Part shown: positions 1-7,890 of the stretch, in pieces
Position numbering within the stretch: position 1 is the first letter of the stretch
Layout: every line of letters starts with the position of its first letter
Source: Bacteroidales bacterium UBA2714
GTDB taxonomy: Bacteria > Bacteroidota > Bacteroidia > Bacteroidales > P3
NCBI GenBank assembly: GCA_002354035.1
Contig: DEKU01000047.1
Span: 1-16,977, forward strand
Direction of reading: 5' to 3'
Length of the DNA stretch: 16,977 bases
Program-made: the position numbers and the translations under genes
Notes under the pieces: model-generated
Seen by the model: only the letters and a program-made list of their open reading frames with translations
Databases searched by the model: none
What the model was told of the DNA's origin: nothing

Positions 1-173
1 TCCCCCTGGCCACCTTCGCCTGGCTTCCACCAAGCCGCAGCTCCACCGTCGCTCAGCCTCCCGTCCCAAGCCGCCATCCCGCCCCCAAAGTTTGGATCTC
101 AGTCCCCACCATCCAGCTCCGCCGCCCTCACCTCAACCCCAGCAGTCCCCCAGCTCCCCCTGGCCACCTTCGC
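1..173 (+). repeat. 19-bp direct repeat (1-19 and 155-173)
   Basis: TCCCCCTGGCCACCTTCGC is present exactly at both positions, with a period of 154. The sequences diverge immediately after the 19 bases. It sits in the C-rich low-complexity arm, and the first copy starts at the window edge, so its full extent to the left is unknown. Confidence 0.75.
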
Positions 174-545
174 TCTGCCTCCGCTCTTCCTTCGCTCCTT
201 ATCCTCTATTTATTTTACATTTGTTTTGCATTTATTATACATTTATTCTCTCATTAATGGATAATTGCTTGTTTTTTTAATGTTTTTATAAGGTTTAAAG
301 AGTGTGCAAGCTCCCTGCTTGGTGATGTTGGGGAGTGGCGGTGATGGCTGCGAGCTGAGTTTGAGGGGAGGGAGCGGGGCGGTGGAGACGGTGGCGGCGG
401 ATGGTGGAAGTAGGGCAGGGCAGTGGTGCAATGGCAGTTTACCGGATGGGCAAAGGCGGAATGGCTCAGCGGCAGCGGTGGATTGGGAAGCAGGGTATTG
501 CGGGCGGGCCTGCGTAGTGGGCGGGAAGCCGGTTTCGGGTGATGG
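1..545. other. Gene-free region: C-rich arm, AT-rich centre, G-rich arm
   Basis: No gene is supported here. Bases 1-190 are strongly C-rich on the + strand, with long CC/CT runs and all three + frames open because stop codons are scarce. Bases 190-300 are AT-rich, with TACATTTATT-like near-repeats. Bases 305-545 are strongly G-rich. Translations of either arm are proline-, serine- or glycine-rich low complexity without domain character. The 19-mer TCCCCCTGGCCACCTTCGC occurs at 1-19 and again at 155-173. The two arms resemble each other's complement in composition, but I could not align them as a true inverted repeat. Confidence 0.6.
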
Positions 546-599
546 GTTATAAAATTGGTTAATTTGCCTGCACGGAAACAAAGTATTGGTTATTATTTG

Positions 600-607
600 T
601 ATCTTTG
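600..607 (+). promoter_or_regulatory. Probable -7 element of the TonB receptor gene
   Basis: TATCTTTG matches the Bacteroidota primary-sigma -7 consensus TAnnTTTG and lies 53 nt upstream of the ATG at 661. The DNA around it is AT-rich, in contrast to the G-rich arm that ends near 545. No good TTTG -33 element at the usual ~19-21 nt spacing is visible, so this is a partial match. Confidence 0.6.
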
Positions 608-660
608 TATCTTGTTTTGATTTGAAAAACAGTGATTAAAATATTGTAAATTAGAGTATT

Positions 661-3600
661 ATGGGTATAATTGAAAAGATTGTGAAATTGTATGGCAAAG
701 TGTTGGCCGGTGCCGTGGTTCTCATGGTGGGGCTGTTTTTTCCGGTCTTGGTTGTGGCGCAGAGCACTACATCGACCATTGAGGGCCGTGTGACGGACGA
801 TATGGGTCCGTTAGTGGGGGTGACGGTTACGGCCGTCTACACGCCGTCGGGACTCGCCTACCATGCAGTCACCAATCAGGAGGGAAGCTACCGCATCAAC
901 GGCATCGTGGCCGGAGGCCCTTACAGGGTGAAGGCCGAGATGACGGGCTACCGTCCGACGGAGCTCGGCAATGTGACGGCGCCGCTGGGTGGCCGTGTGG
1001 AGGTGGACTTTGAGTTGCGGCTGGCCAGCACCACGCTGGGCGAGGTGGTGGTGAGCGACGAGGGGGTGCGTTCCAATATGGATGTGCAGAATTCGGGTGC
1101 TTCGACCTTCGTGAGCAGTGAGGGCATCAACGCCATGCCCACCACCACGCGCAGCCTGAACGATGTGATGCGGCTCACGCCGCAGGGCACCATCTCGGGC
1201 AGCAGTTTCGCCGTGGGTGGCGGCAGTTACCGCAGCTCGACGGTGACGGTGGACGGCGCCGCCTTCAACAACGCCTACGGGCTGGGCAGCACCAGCCTGC
1301 CTGCGGGTGGCAATCCGCTTTCGCTCGACGTGATAGACCAAATGACGGTCAGCGTCACCCCGTTCGATGTGCGCCACAGCGGTTTTCAGGGCGGAGCCAT
1401 CAACATGGTGACCAAACGGGGCGGCAACGAATGGCACGCCTCGCTCTATGACTACTACACAGGCAAGGGGTTGAGCGGCCAGCGGCTGGGCGACATAACC
1501 CTGTCGCAGGGCAACACGATGAGCAATGTGACAGGCTTCACGCTGAGCGGCCCTATTGTGAAAGACAAGCTTTTCTTCTTCCTCAATGCCGAGTATATGC
1601 CGGAGCGTGTGGCGGGCGCCAACGCCCAGGCCCGCGCTGAGGGTGGCGCCTGGGGCGGCAACGGCTACAACCGGCCTACGGTGGGCCGCATGGACACGAT
1701 AAGGCAGTACTTGATTGACGAGTATGGATATGACCCGGGACGGTATCAGAACTACGCCGTCGATGCGTCGGACTACCGACTGCTGGCGCGCCTTGACTGG
1801 ATTGTGAACAGCGACAACCATTTCAATATCCGTTTCAGCCATACGCACACCACCCTGGCCGAGGCTTCGAGCAGCATGAGCGGCCTGGGCGGAACGAACA
1901 CCCCGTTCGTAGTGGGCGGCGACCGCTATACGTTCAACCGCACCAGCGAGGGCCGCCTGTCGGACTATGCGCTGATGTTCGAGTCGGCACGGTATACGAA
2001 GAATCAGGACTTCTCGTCGGTGGCGGCAGAGCTGAACAGCCGACTGTGGGACGGACAAGGGAACAACGTGCTGCGGGCCACGTGGTCCTATCAGAATGAG
2101 CCTCGCGGCCACTATGGCGACTATTTCCCCACGGTGGACATCCTGGAGCCTTATTCCGCCGCCGACGGCAGCCGCAAGTATGCCGTCTATACCACTTTCG
2201 GACTGGACCCCAGCACCTATATGACCGCCAACAAGGTGAGCACTTTCAACGTGACAGATGAGTTGAGCTACACCACGGGCATACACAATCTGCTGGCGGG
2301 AGTGCAGGTGGAGCACAGCAATGTGCGCAATGTGTATATGCCCGGCGGGGCGGGATGGTATGTGTTCGACTCGTGGGAGAGTTTTGTGGGCCACCGCGAC
2401 CCGGTGCTTTTCATGGTGGCATACGCCAACCAGCAGGACCGTCTGGCCCTGCCCGAATATGAGTTCAACTATTTCCAGCCCTCGGTCTATGTGCAGGACG
2501 AGGTGGAGTTCAGCCGCTTTTTCAAGCTCACGGCGGGTGTGAGGTTGGAGATGCCGATGATTCGTTTTGCTACCGACAACTATCATGAATGCTTTGCCCG
2601 CATGGCCGAGGAAAACCCCGAGAGCAGTTTTGCGGGGCTGAACCCCGGCGATATGCCCAAGGAGCGGATAAATGTGTCGCCCCGTGTGGGGTTCAACTGG
2701 GATGTGGCCAAAGACCGTAAGGTGGTGCTGCGTGGCGGCACGGGCCTGTATACCGGTCGCATACCCAATGTGTGGTTTGTGAATGCATTGTCCAGTTCTA
2801 ATATCATGTTAAACCAATATGTGTCCAATACACAGACGCACAACCCTGTGGTGCCGTTCTCCCCAAGTCGCGAGGACATTATCAACAGTGTGCCGGAGGG
2901 TCAGAACTCGGCGCTGCCGTCGAGTGCGGTGATACTGGACAAAGAGTTGCGTATGCCCACCAGCTGGAAGAGTTCGCTGGCGATGGATGTGCGGCTGCCG
3001 TGGGGCATCAAGGGCACTGTGGAGGGAATCTTGTCGTACAACTACCATGAGGTGGTGGCCACCACGCTGGGCTATGCCGAAGGCGACTCGCTGCGGCTGC
3101 CCGGCGAGCCGCAAGGCCGCACGTCGTATCGCGACGAGGGCATCGGCAATGGGGTGCACGGCTATAGGCTCCGCAACGCCGAGGGATTGCACGGACGCTA
3201 TTTCTCTGTAGTGGCTCAGGCCGAGAAGCATTTCGGCTTCGGGCTGGATGTGATGGCTGCCTATACTTACAGCAATTCCCTCTCGGTGCAGGACGGCGGC
3301 GGCGACGCGGTGTATACGCTTTCGCAGACCAGCAACGTAAACGGCGACAACAGCCCGGAGCTGGGCTATACCGCCTTTGTGGCCCCGCACCGGTTGATAG
3401 CATCGGCCAACTATCTCATCCCCGAAGGCCGCCATACGGCCACACGCATAGGGCTCTTCTACGAGGGCTATAATGTGGGCATGGTGAACGGCTGGGGCTA
3501 TTCGGGCCTGTCGTATCTGATGAACAATGTGGGCGGTATCAGCGCGTCGCGCCTGATGTATGTGCCCACCGACGAGGAGCTGGCCGAAATGCCGTTTGTG

Positions 3601-3966
3601 AGCGACGAGAATCGCACGGCCTTTGCCGATTATATTGCCACTGACCGCTATCTGAGCCGCCACCGTGGCGAGTATACACGGCGCGGGGCCATGACGGCTC
3701 CGTGGCATAACCGGCTGGACATAAAGGTGTGTCAGGAGTTCTATTTCCGCGCCTTTGGGCATACCACTACGCTTGAGGTGGGAGCCGACATCAACAATGT
3801 GGCCAACCTGCTGAACAGCGAGTGGGGCACATACAAGCAAATTTCCAGCCAGACGGTGCTGGAGTACAAGGAAGGGAAGTATACCTTTGCCGAACCGAAG
3901 TGGAATGTGTATGCCAACCTGCTGTCGGCTTGGCAGGTGCTGCTGCATGTGCGCTATTCGTTTTAG
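661..3966 (+). CDS. Oar-like TonB-dependent outer-membrane receptor
   Basis: This is a 1101-residue outer-membrane receptor. Residues 1-33 look like a signal peptide (hydrophobic run AGAVVLMVGLFFPVLVVA, likely cut before Q34). Residues about 36-125 form a carboxypeptidase-regulatory-like beta-sandwich (EGRVTDDMGPLVGVTVTA... GSYRINGI). A TonB-box-like LGEVVV follows, then a plug domain containing TVTVDGAAFNN and GGAINMVTKRGG. The rest reads as a beta-barrel of alternating aromatic strands ending in VRYSF, a typical C-terminal phenylalanine. Length and architecture fit the Oar/CarboxypepD_reg TonB-receptor group rather than SusC, and no SusD partner follows. Such proteins import large ligands or serve adhesion and envelope roles; the substrate cannot be told here. 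The start is the first ATG after a plausible promoter and gives a clean signal peptide. Confidence 0.93.
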   Translation: MGIIEKIVKLYGKVLAGAVVLMVGLFFPVLVVAQSTTSTIEGRVTDDMGPLVGVTVTAVYTPSGLAYHAVTNQEGSYRINGIVAGGPYRVKAEMTGYRPTELGNVTAPLGGRVEVDFELRLASTTLGEVVVSDEGVRSNMDVQNSGASTFVSSEGINAMPTTTRSLNDVMRLTPQGTISGSSFAVGGGSYRSSTVTVDGAAFNNAYGLGSTSLPAGGNPLSLDVIDQMTVSVTPFDVRHSGFQGGAINMVTKRGGNEWHASLYDYYTGKGLSGQRLGDITLSQGNTMSNVTGFTLSGPIVKDKLFFFLNAEYMPERVAGANAQARAEGGAWGGNGYNRPTVGRMDTIRQYLIDEYGYDPGRYQNYAVDASDYRLLARLDWIVNSDNHFNIRFSHTHTTLAEASSSMSGLGGTNTPFVVGGDRYTFNRTSEGRLSDYALMFESARYTKNQDFSSVAAELNSRLWDGQGNNVLRATWSYQNEPRGHYGDYFPTVDILEPYSAADGSRKYAVYTTFGLDPSTYMTANKVSTFNVTDELSYTTGIHNLLAGVQVEHSNVRNVYMPGGAGWYVFDSWESFVGHRDPVLFMVAYANQQDRLALPEYEFNYFQPSVYVQDEVEFSRFFKLTAGVRLEMPMIRFATDNYHECFARMAEENPESSFAGLNPGDMPKERINVSPRVGFNWDVAKDRKVVLRGGTGLYTGRIPNVWFVNALSSSNIMLNQYVSNTQTHNPVVPFSPSREDIINSVPEGQNSALPSSAVILDKELRMPTSWKSSLAMDVRLPWGIKGTVEGILSYNYHEVVATTLGYAEGDSLRLPGEPQGRTSYRDEGIGNGVHGYRLRNAEGLHGRYFSVVAQAEKHFGFGLDVMAAYTYSNSLSVQDGGGDAVYTLSQTSNVNGDNSPELGYTAFVAPHRLIASANYLIPEGRHTATRIGLFYEGYNVGMVNGWGYSGLSYLMNNVGGISASRLMYVPTDEELAEMPFVSDENRTAFADYIATDRYLSRHRGEYTRRGAMTAPWHNRLDIKVCQEFYFRAFGHTTTLEVGADINNVANLLNSEWGTYKQISSQTVLEYKEGKYTFAEPKWNVYANLLSAWQVLLHVRYSF

Positions 3967-3969
3967 TTG

Positions 3970-4884
3970 ATGGAGCCTGGGAGCTTTTATGTGGCTTTTG
4001 CCCCGCTGCAGGGCTATACCGACTGTGTGTATCGCAAGGCGCATAGCGAGGTGGCAGGAGGGGTGACGGAGTATTATACACCCTTTGTGCGGATTGAAGG
4101 CGGCGAGCTGCGGCGGAAGGATTTGCGCGATATTGATATGGCGCGGAATGAGGGTGTGCCGACGGTGCCACAGGTGATTGCGCGCGACGGGGATGAGTTT
4201 GCGCGGCTGTGCGATGCCGTGGAGACGGCGGGCTGGCGACGCATCGACTTGAACATGGGATGTCCGTTCCCGATGCAGGTGAAGGCTGGCCGAGGCAGCG
4301 GACTGATGGTGCACGAGGAGCGTGTGGCGGCTATGGGAGAGGAGATGAGGCGACGGAAAGAGATGCGGTTTTCGGTGAAGATGCGCCTTGGGCAGGAGGA
4401 TGCGGGTGAGTGCATGAGGCTGTTGCCAGTGGTGGATGAGATGCCGTTGGAGCATGTGGTGCTGCATCCCCGTCTGGGCAAGCAGCAGTATAAGGGCGAG
4501 CTGGATAGGGAGGCGTTTGAGCGGTTTATGGCTGAGTGTCATCACCCTGTAGTGTATAACGGCGACTTGCTTACCATGGCGGATGTGGAGGGGGTGATGG
4601 CTCGTTGGCCGAAGCTGAAAGGGGTTATGCTGGGGCGCGGGCTATTGGCACGGCCTTGGTTGTTGGGTGGGGGAGAGCCGCAGGTTGTGGTGGGCGAGAT
4701 GCACCGGAGGATTTACGATTATGCCAGCTCGGTGTTGCAGGGCGACAGCCAGATATTGGCTCGGCTGCATGCCTTCTGGGAGTATCAGACACCCCTGTTG
4801 GACAAGAAGCAATACAAAGCCATCATGAAGAGCGGAAGCCTGAGAAACTATCGTGCGGCTATCGCCGCACTGGGGTGGTGCTGA
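3970..4884 (+). CDS. tRNA-dihydrouridine synthase (Dus family)
   Basis: This is a 304-residue FMN-dependent enzyme that reduces uridine to dihydrouridine in the D-loop region of tRNA in the cytoplasm. Visible family marks are FAPLQGYTD near the N-terminus (FMN-binding first strand), NMGCPFPMQVKAGRGSGLM with catalytic Cys98, SVKMRLG with Lys137, LHPR with His166, YNGDL at 196-200 and GVMLGRGLLARPWL at 218-231 (phosphate-binding end of the TIM barrel). The ATG at 3970 lies 3 nt after the receptor stop codon. A TTG at 3967 is in frame but ATG is preferred. That spacing implies co-transcription and probably translational coupling with the receptor. No terminator lies between them. The subfamily (DusA, B or C-like) was not determined. 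Confidence 0.93.
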   Translation: MEPGSFYVAFAPLQGYTDCVYRKAHSEVAGGVTEYYTPFVRIEGGELRRKDLRDIDMARNEGVPTVPQVIARDGDEFARLCDAVETAGWRRIDLNMGCPFPMQVKAGRGSGLMVHEERVAAMGEEMRRRKEMRFSVKMRLGQEDAGECMRLLPVVDEMPLEHVVLHPRLGKQQYKGELDREAFERFMAECHHPVVYNGDLLTMADVEGVMARWPKLKGVMLGRGLLARPWLLGGGEPQVVVGEMHRRIYDYASSVLQGDSQILARLHAFWEYQTPLLDKKQYKAIMKSGSLRNYRAAIAALGWC

Positions 4885-4928
4885 GAGGTGGGGGAAGAAT
4901 TTTTTCGCTGCGGTTGGAAAAAAAGTTG

Positions 4929-4936
4929 TATCTTTG
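4929..4936 (+). promoter_or_regulatory. Probable -7 element of the DUF2442 gene
   Basis: TATCTTTG matches TAnnTTTG and lies in the 79-nt gap after the dus gene, 28 nt before the ATG at 4964. The gap turns sharply AT-rich (poly-T then poly-A) just upstream. A -33 TTTG at correct spacing is not obvious. Confidence 0.6.
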
Positions 4937-4963
4937 TAAGGTGTTTTTGAAAAATGACAGGAA

Positions 4964-5203
4964 ATGACTGGCAATAGGTGTACAGAACAAAAAATCAGAT
5001 GCGTGACAGATGTGGAATATCTGCATGACTACACTATGTTGCTTGAGTTTGACGGGAACGAGAAGCGAATTGTTGATTTTGAGCCTTTGATGAGGGGAAG
5101 ACATTTCTTTGAGGAGCTGTTGGACCATAAGAAGTTTATGCAGTTTGCCCTTACGAGAGAGACGCTCGAATGGTACAACGGAGTGGATTTCGACCCCGAA
5201 TAA
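4964..5203 (+). CDS. DUF2442-family protein, possibly prematurely stopped
   Basis: This is a 79-residue soluble protein. The pattern V-x(5)-YTMLLEFDGNEKRIVDFEPLM, then FFEELLDHKKFMQFAL, then LEWYNGVDF matches DUF2442, small proteins of unknown function often encoded beside a DUF4160 partner. No DUF4160 gene is adjacent: upstream is dus and downstream is a terminator, so this copy is an orphan. Family members usually end with a segment like NGxDxxPExLYE. Here TAA (5201-5203) follows DPE directly, and the same frame continues CTG TAT GAG (LYE) for 27 sense codons to TAA at 5285. The conserved ending therefore appears to lie behind the stop. The ATG at 4964 is the first in frame after the promoter. 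Confidence 0.72.
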   Translation: MTGNRCTEQKIRCVTDVEYLHDYTMLLEFDGNEKRIVDFEPLMRGRHFFEELLDHKKFMQFALTRETLEWYNGVDFDPE

Positions 5204-5328
5204 CTGTATGAGCATAGTACTAAGCCATGCGATGTGGATGATGACAGCACTGTGCCATCCGCAGCAGAACCTGCGGCGGTGCAGTAATGACAGATAATGG
5301 GTTCAAAGAGAAAAGTACAATGATAGAG

Positions 5329-5357
5329 AGGTGCCTTGTAGTAGGCACCTTTTTTTT
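5329..5357 (+). terminator. Intrinsic terminator after the DUF2442 gene
   Basis: AGGTGCC (5329-5335) pairs perfectly with GGCACCT (5344-5350) around an 8-nt loop, followed by a run of T to 5357. The T run follows the hairpin only on the + strand, so it terminates transcription from 4964. It also ends exactly where the leftward operon's last stop codon lies (5356-5358). Confidence 0.88.
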
Positions 5358-6054
5358 AGAACAGTGACATTTGTCGGATGCCTTGGGCGCAGTAGTGCTG
5401 GTAGGGACAGGGGTAGGGGGTGAGGCAGTGCTGGCCGGTGGGGGTGGCGGGTTCGCCGTGGGTGAGGATGTCTTTCATGACTGCGATGTGGTGTTCGATT
5501 TCGGTATGCGCGGCTTGGAGGTCGGCGGTGAGGTCGATGGTTGAGAAGGGTGAGGATGAGGAATCGGGGCTGTCGACGGGGGCGGTGCGGGCTTTATGGA
5601 CGATGTTGAAGGTGTTGATTTGTCGGCAATGGGAGATGACGTAGTGCTGCAAGGCGGCATCGCGGCGGTAGGTGTCGCTGAGGGTGCTACCGGACTTGAC
5701 TTCGTAGATGTCGAGGGAGCCGTCGGGACGGCGGTGCACTACGTCGGCCAGCACAAGCACGTCGTTGTAGAGAAAGCCCGCTTCGAAGAGGTCGACGGTG
5801 TCGTGAGTATCTAACAGTTGTGCAGTGAGAACGGGGTAGGCGCCGGTGTCGCGTTTGAGCTGTGCGCTGATGTCGACGCCGTCGGGGAAGGTGGCTTTGA
5901 AGGAGTATTCGAATTCGCGCCCTTGGTCGAAACGGCGCATCTGCTCGGCGGAGTAGCGTGCCAGCTTGGGGTTGAAAACATCGAGCCACAGGGCACGGTC
6001 GCACTGTAGACCACGGATGTATTTGGACTTGGTGAGGATGTAGCCTTGTGGCAT
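5356..6054 (-). CDS. Cas4/RecB-like PD-(D/E)XK nuclease-fold protein with Fe-S cysteines
   Basis: This is a 232-residue protein. It opens with LTKSKYIRGLQCDRALWL (Cys18), has the nuclease-core residues Asp104 (VLADVV) and Glu118/Lys120 (YEVKSG), a following DAALQHY segment, and a C-terminal C-x5-C-x5-C cluster (Cys210, Cys216, Cys222). One N-terminal plus three C-terminal cysteines is the arrangement of Cas4/AddB-type 4Fe-4S nucleases. The N-terminal wording also resembles the nuclease part of DUF2779 proteins, but the long C-terminal DUF2779 region is missing. Likely activity is cleavage of single-stranded DNA or DNA ends; this is inferred. I chose ATG 6054 because the family signature starts right after it and it lies 11 nt after the LOG gene stop. 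The longer frame upstream is proline/arginine-rich read-through of the LOG gene. No cas genes or CRISPR array are present. Confidence 0.75.
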   Translation of the reverse strand: MPQGYILTKSKYIRGLQCDRALWLDVFNPKLARYSAEQMRRFDQGREFEYSFKATFPDGVDISAQLKRDTGAYPVLTAQLLDTHDTVDLFEAGFLYNDVLVLADVVHRRPDGSLDIYEVKSGSTLSDTYRRDAALQHYVISHCRQINTFNIVHKARTAPVDSPDSSSSPFSTIDLTADLQAAHTEIEHHIAVMKDILTHGEPATPTGQHCLTPYPCPYQHYCAQGIRQMSLF

Positions 6055-6065
6055 GGCGGGAGGGG

Positions 6066-6653
6066 TCAGGCTTTGGAGCGGAGGCGGCGGGCGATGAGGT
6101 CGTCGGCGGGTGTTGGGACGAAAGAGGCCAGCATCTGCAAGAGGATGTCGGGCTGCGAGTCGACAAAGAGATAGCGGGCGTCGGTGAGGTTGTAGAAGCC
6201 TTCGCGCTGCATGTGGCGGAGCATCTCCATCTGGGGGTCGAAGAAATTGAGGGTGTTGAGCAGGCCCATGGGTTTGCTGCACTGCCCCAGCTGGTTGGCG
6301 ACAAGGACTTCGAAGATTTCGTCGATGGTGCCGATGCCGCCAGGGAGGGCGATAAAGGCGTCGCTGTGAGCGATGAGATATTCTTTGCGCTCGGCGATGG
6401 AGGCGACACGCACCAGCTCGCTGACGGGCTGGGAGAGGATAATTTCCTCGGAAAAGAAGGAGGGGATGACCCCCACGACGTGACCGCCGTGCTGGAGGGC
6501 GGCGCCGCTGACGGTGCCCATAAGGCCGAGATTGCTGCCACCATAGAGGAGTGTGTGGCCCCCTTGGGCAATGAGCTGGCCGAGCAGCTCGGCGGCTTGG
6601 ATGTATTGGATGTTGCTGGGAAGTGTGGCTCCACAGAAGACGGATATGTTCAT
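6066..6653 (-). CDS. LOG-family nucleoside 5'-monophosphate phosphoribohydrolase
   Basis: This is a 195-residue Rossmann-fold cytoplasmic protein. YGGSNLGLMG (37-46), ERK (88-90) and PGGIGTIDE (104-112) are the diagnostic motifs of the LOG/TIGR00730 family, previously mis-annotated as lysine decarboxylases. Members split the base from cytokinin or other nucleoside 5'-monophosphates. In bacteria the physiological substrate is often unknown, probably AMP or modified AMP. Length is normal for the family and the whole core is intact. It is the third gene of the leftward unit, 60 nt after the flavin-reductase-like gene and 11 nt before the nuclease-like gene. No promoter was recognised in the 60-nt gap. 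Confidence 0.9.
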   Translation of the reverse strand: MNISVFCGATLPSNIQYIQAAELLGQLIAQGGHTLLYGGSNLGLMGTVSGAALQHGGHVVGVIPSFFSEEIILSQPVSELVRVASIAERKEYLIAHSDAFIALPGGIGTIDEIFEVLVANQLGQCSKPMGLLNTLNFFDPQMEMLRHMQREGFYNLTDARYLFVDSQPDILLQMLASFVPTPADDLIARRLRSKA

Positions 6654-6713
6654 TGGAGGAGAGGTGAAAGGTGAGTGATGATTGATTGTTTGGATGTTAA
6701 AATGTCTGTTTAT

Positions 6714-7328
6714 CTATCGTTTCCAGGCTCCGATGACTTCGCCGATATAGATGGCATGGACACCGGCGCGGAAGTCGGCATACCATTTCTTGGGAGTGTC
6801 GTTGCGGAAGTCGGAAGGGGTTTGGTGCCAGGCGGTCATGATTTCGCATTCTATCACCATGTCGGCTTCGGTGTAGTAGGGGGTACCGTGCTCGGTGTAG
6901 GCGACGTGGAGGCCGAGAGCAGCGGCCTTGTCGCCATCGCGGCCGCTGTGTGAACCCAGGTACTTGGCGATGTCGGGGTTGGAGAACTGCATGATGGTGA
7001 AGCGGGGGTAGTGGTTCATGAACTCGTAGGTGTAGCGGGCCGGGGCCACGTAGACGGTGACGGCGGGCCGACTGTGGCCGAGATAGTTGCCGATGGAGCC
7101 CCAGCCGATGGTCATGGCGTTGTTGGCGGTGGTGTCGCCGGAGCAGAGAATGAGGTTCTCGGTGAAGAAGGTGAAGCCGTTCTTCTCGAACTTCTTCTGT
7201 ACGTCGAAGGCTTTGAGTTCGGACTTCGGAGCCCCATGGGGGTCCTGTTTCTTGTCGGGGTTAGAACCGCTGATGTTGAAACGGCCCAGCAGGGCTGCGG
7301 TGAGGAGGGCGAAAAAAGAATGTTTCAT
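6714..7328 (-). CDS. Flavin-reductase-like protein with an N-terminal export signal
   Basis: This is a 204-residue FMN-binding split-barrel protein. The stretch LILCSGDTTANNAMTIGWGSIG followed by RPAVTVYVAPARYTYEFMN and FTIMQF matches the flavin-reductase/NADH:FMN oxidoreductase-like family that binds FMN and reduces flavins or substrates. The first 20 residues (MKHSFFALLTAALLGRF...) are hydrophobic after a short basic start and could be a signal peptide or anchor, so the protein may act in the envelope. That is unusual for the classical cytoplasmic enzymes but is seen in Bacteroidota relatives. Its ATG shares the ATGA (7325-7328) with the stop of the preceding membrane-protein gene, indicating translational coupling. 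Substrate not predictable. Confidence 0.82.
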   Translation of the reverse strand: MKHSFFALLTAALLGRFNISGSNPDKKQDPHGAPKSELKAFDVQKKFEKNGFTFFTENLILCSGDTTANNAMTIGWGSIGNYLGHSRPAVTVYVAPARYTYEFMNHYPRFTIMQFSNPDIAKYLGSHSGRDGDKAAALGLHVAYTEHGTPYYTEADMVIECEIMTAWHQTPSDFRNDTPKKWYADFRAGVHAIYIGEVIGAWKR

Positions 7329-7666
7329 TGTGCGATGGATGAATCGTGATTATTGTATTTTGAAAAATGCTCGCGGTCGCGCTGGCGGAAGCGAATCCAG
7401 CAGTAGGATAAGAAGGCAAAGATAAATGCCAGGAGAATGTCGCAGCCAAGATACAGGGGTATGTGGACAGGGAGGAAGGTGTGGGCGAGGAATAGCTCGT
7501 AGAGGATGGAGAGGAGTGTCAAGAGGGAAAAGAAGATGAAGTTGCCAAGAAAAAGACGGGCGCAATCCTTTCGGGTGATGGTGCGGCGGAGCATCTCGTC
7601 GAAGAAGGCTTCGGGGAAAAGAAGCCGCAAGGCTCGCTTCAGTTGGGTGTTCTTATTCTGGCTCAT
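7325..7666 (-). CDS. Small two-helix membrane protein of unknown function
   Basis: This is a 113-residue protein I do not recognise. The N-terminal 40 residues are charged (SQNKNTQLKRALRLLFPEAFFDEMLRRTITRKD). Two hydrophobic segments follow (about 42-66, LFLGNFIFFSLLTLLSILYELFLAHTF, and 71-92, PLYLGCDILLAFIFAFLSYCWI). The tail is basic then polar (RFRQRDREHFSKYNNHD). This suggests an inner-membrane protein with both ends in the cytoplasm. It is the first gene of the leftward unit, and its stop overlaps the start of the flavin-reductase-like gene by 4 nt, so the two are probably expressed together. No TAnnTTTG promoter was found upstream. Confidence 0.72.
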   Translation of the reverse strand: MSQNKNTQLKRALRLLFPEAFFDEMLRRTITRKDCARLFLGNFIFFSLLTLLSILYELFLAHTFLPVHIPLYLGCDILLAFIFAFLSYCWIRFRQRDREHFSKYNNHDSSIAQ

Positions 7667-7890
7667 TGTATTGGATTTTTAGTTTTCATAACGTTGATGA
7701 GTGCATTTTATTGTGCTGGTTTTTTACGCTATATCCCGTTCTCGTCTTGTTGCTGTCCGCAATGTCGATTTGGAAAACTGGTGAGACTGTAGGTCTGGCA
7801 TGGGCTGTGGCTGGGAGAAAAATAATTGTGCTAATTGAAATATTGTTTGTATAATTGGTTTGTATTAGTTGAATATAAATGCTTATTATT

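Noticed and set aside
92..280. 62-codon + strand proline-rich frame
   Set aside because: All three + frames are open in this C-rich arm, so openness is not evidence of coding.
811..2586. Long minus-strand frame (591 codons) opposite the TonB receptor
   Set aside because: Histidine/arginine/valine-rich mirror of a GC-rich gene on the other strand; no domain sense, while the + strand reads as a complete receptor.
2809..4545. Long minus-strand frame (578 codons) across receptor and dus
   Set aside because: It spans two clear + strand genes and has antisense-type composition.
4853..4870. Hairpin GTGCGGC-TATC-GCCGCAC near the end of dus
   Set aside because: A good 7-bp stem but inside the coding sequence and without a following T run, so not called a terminator.
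5356..6054. A CRISPR-Cas locus around the Cas4-like protein
   Set aside because: No repeat-spacer array and no other cas gene is visible anywhere in the window.
6048..6674. 208-codon + strand frame opposite the LOG gene
   Set aside because: The minus strand carries intact LOG motifs; the + frame is acidic and valine-rich without a family pattern.
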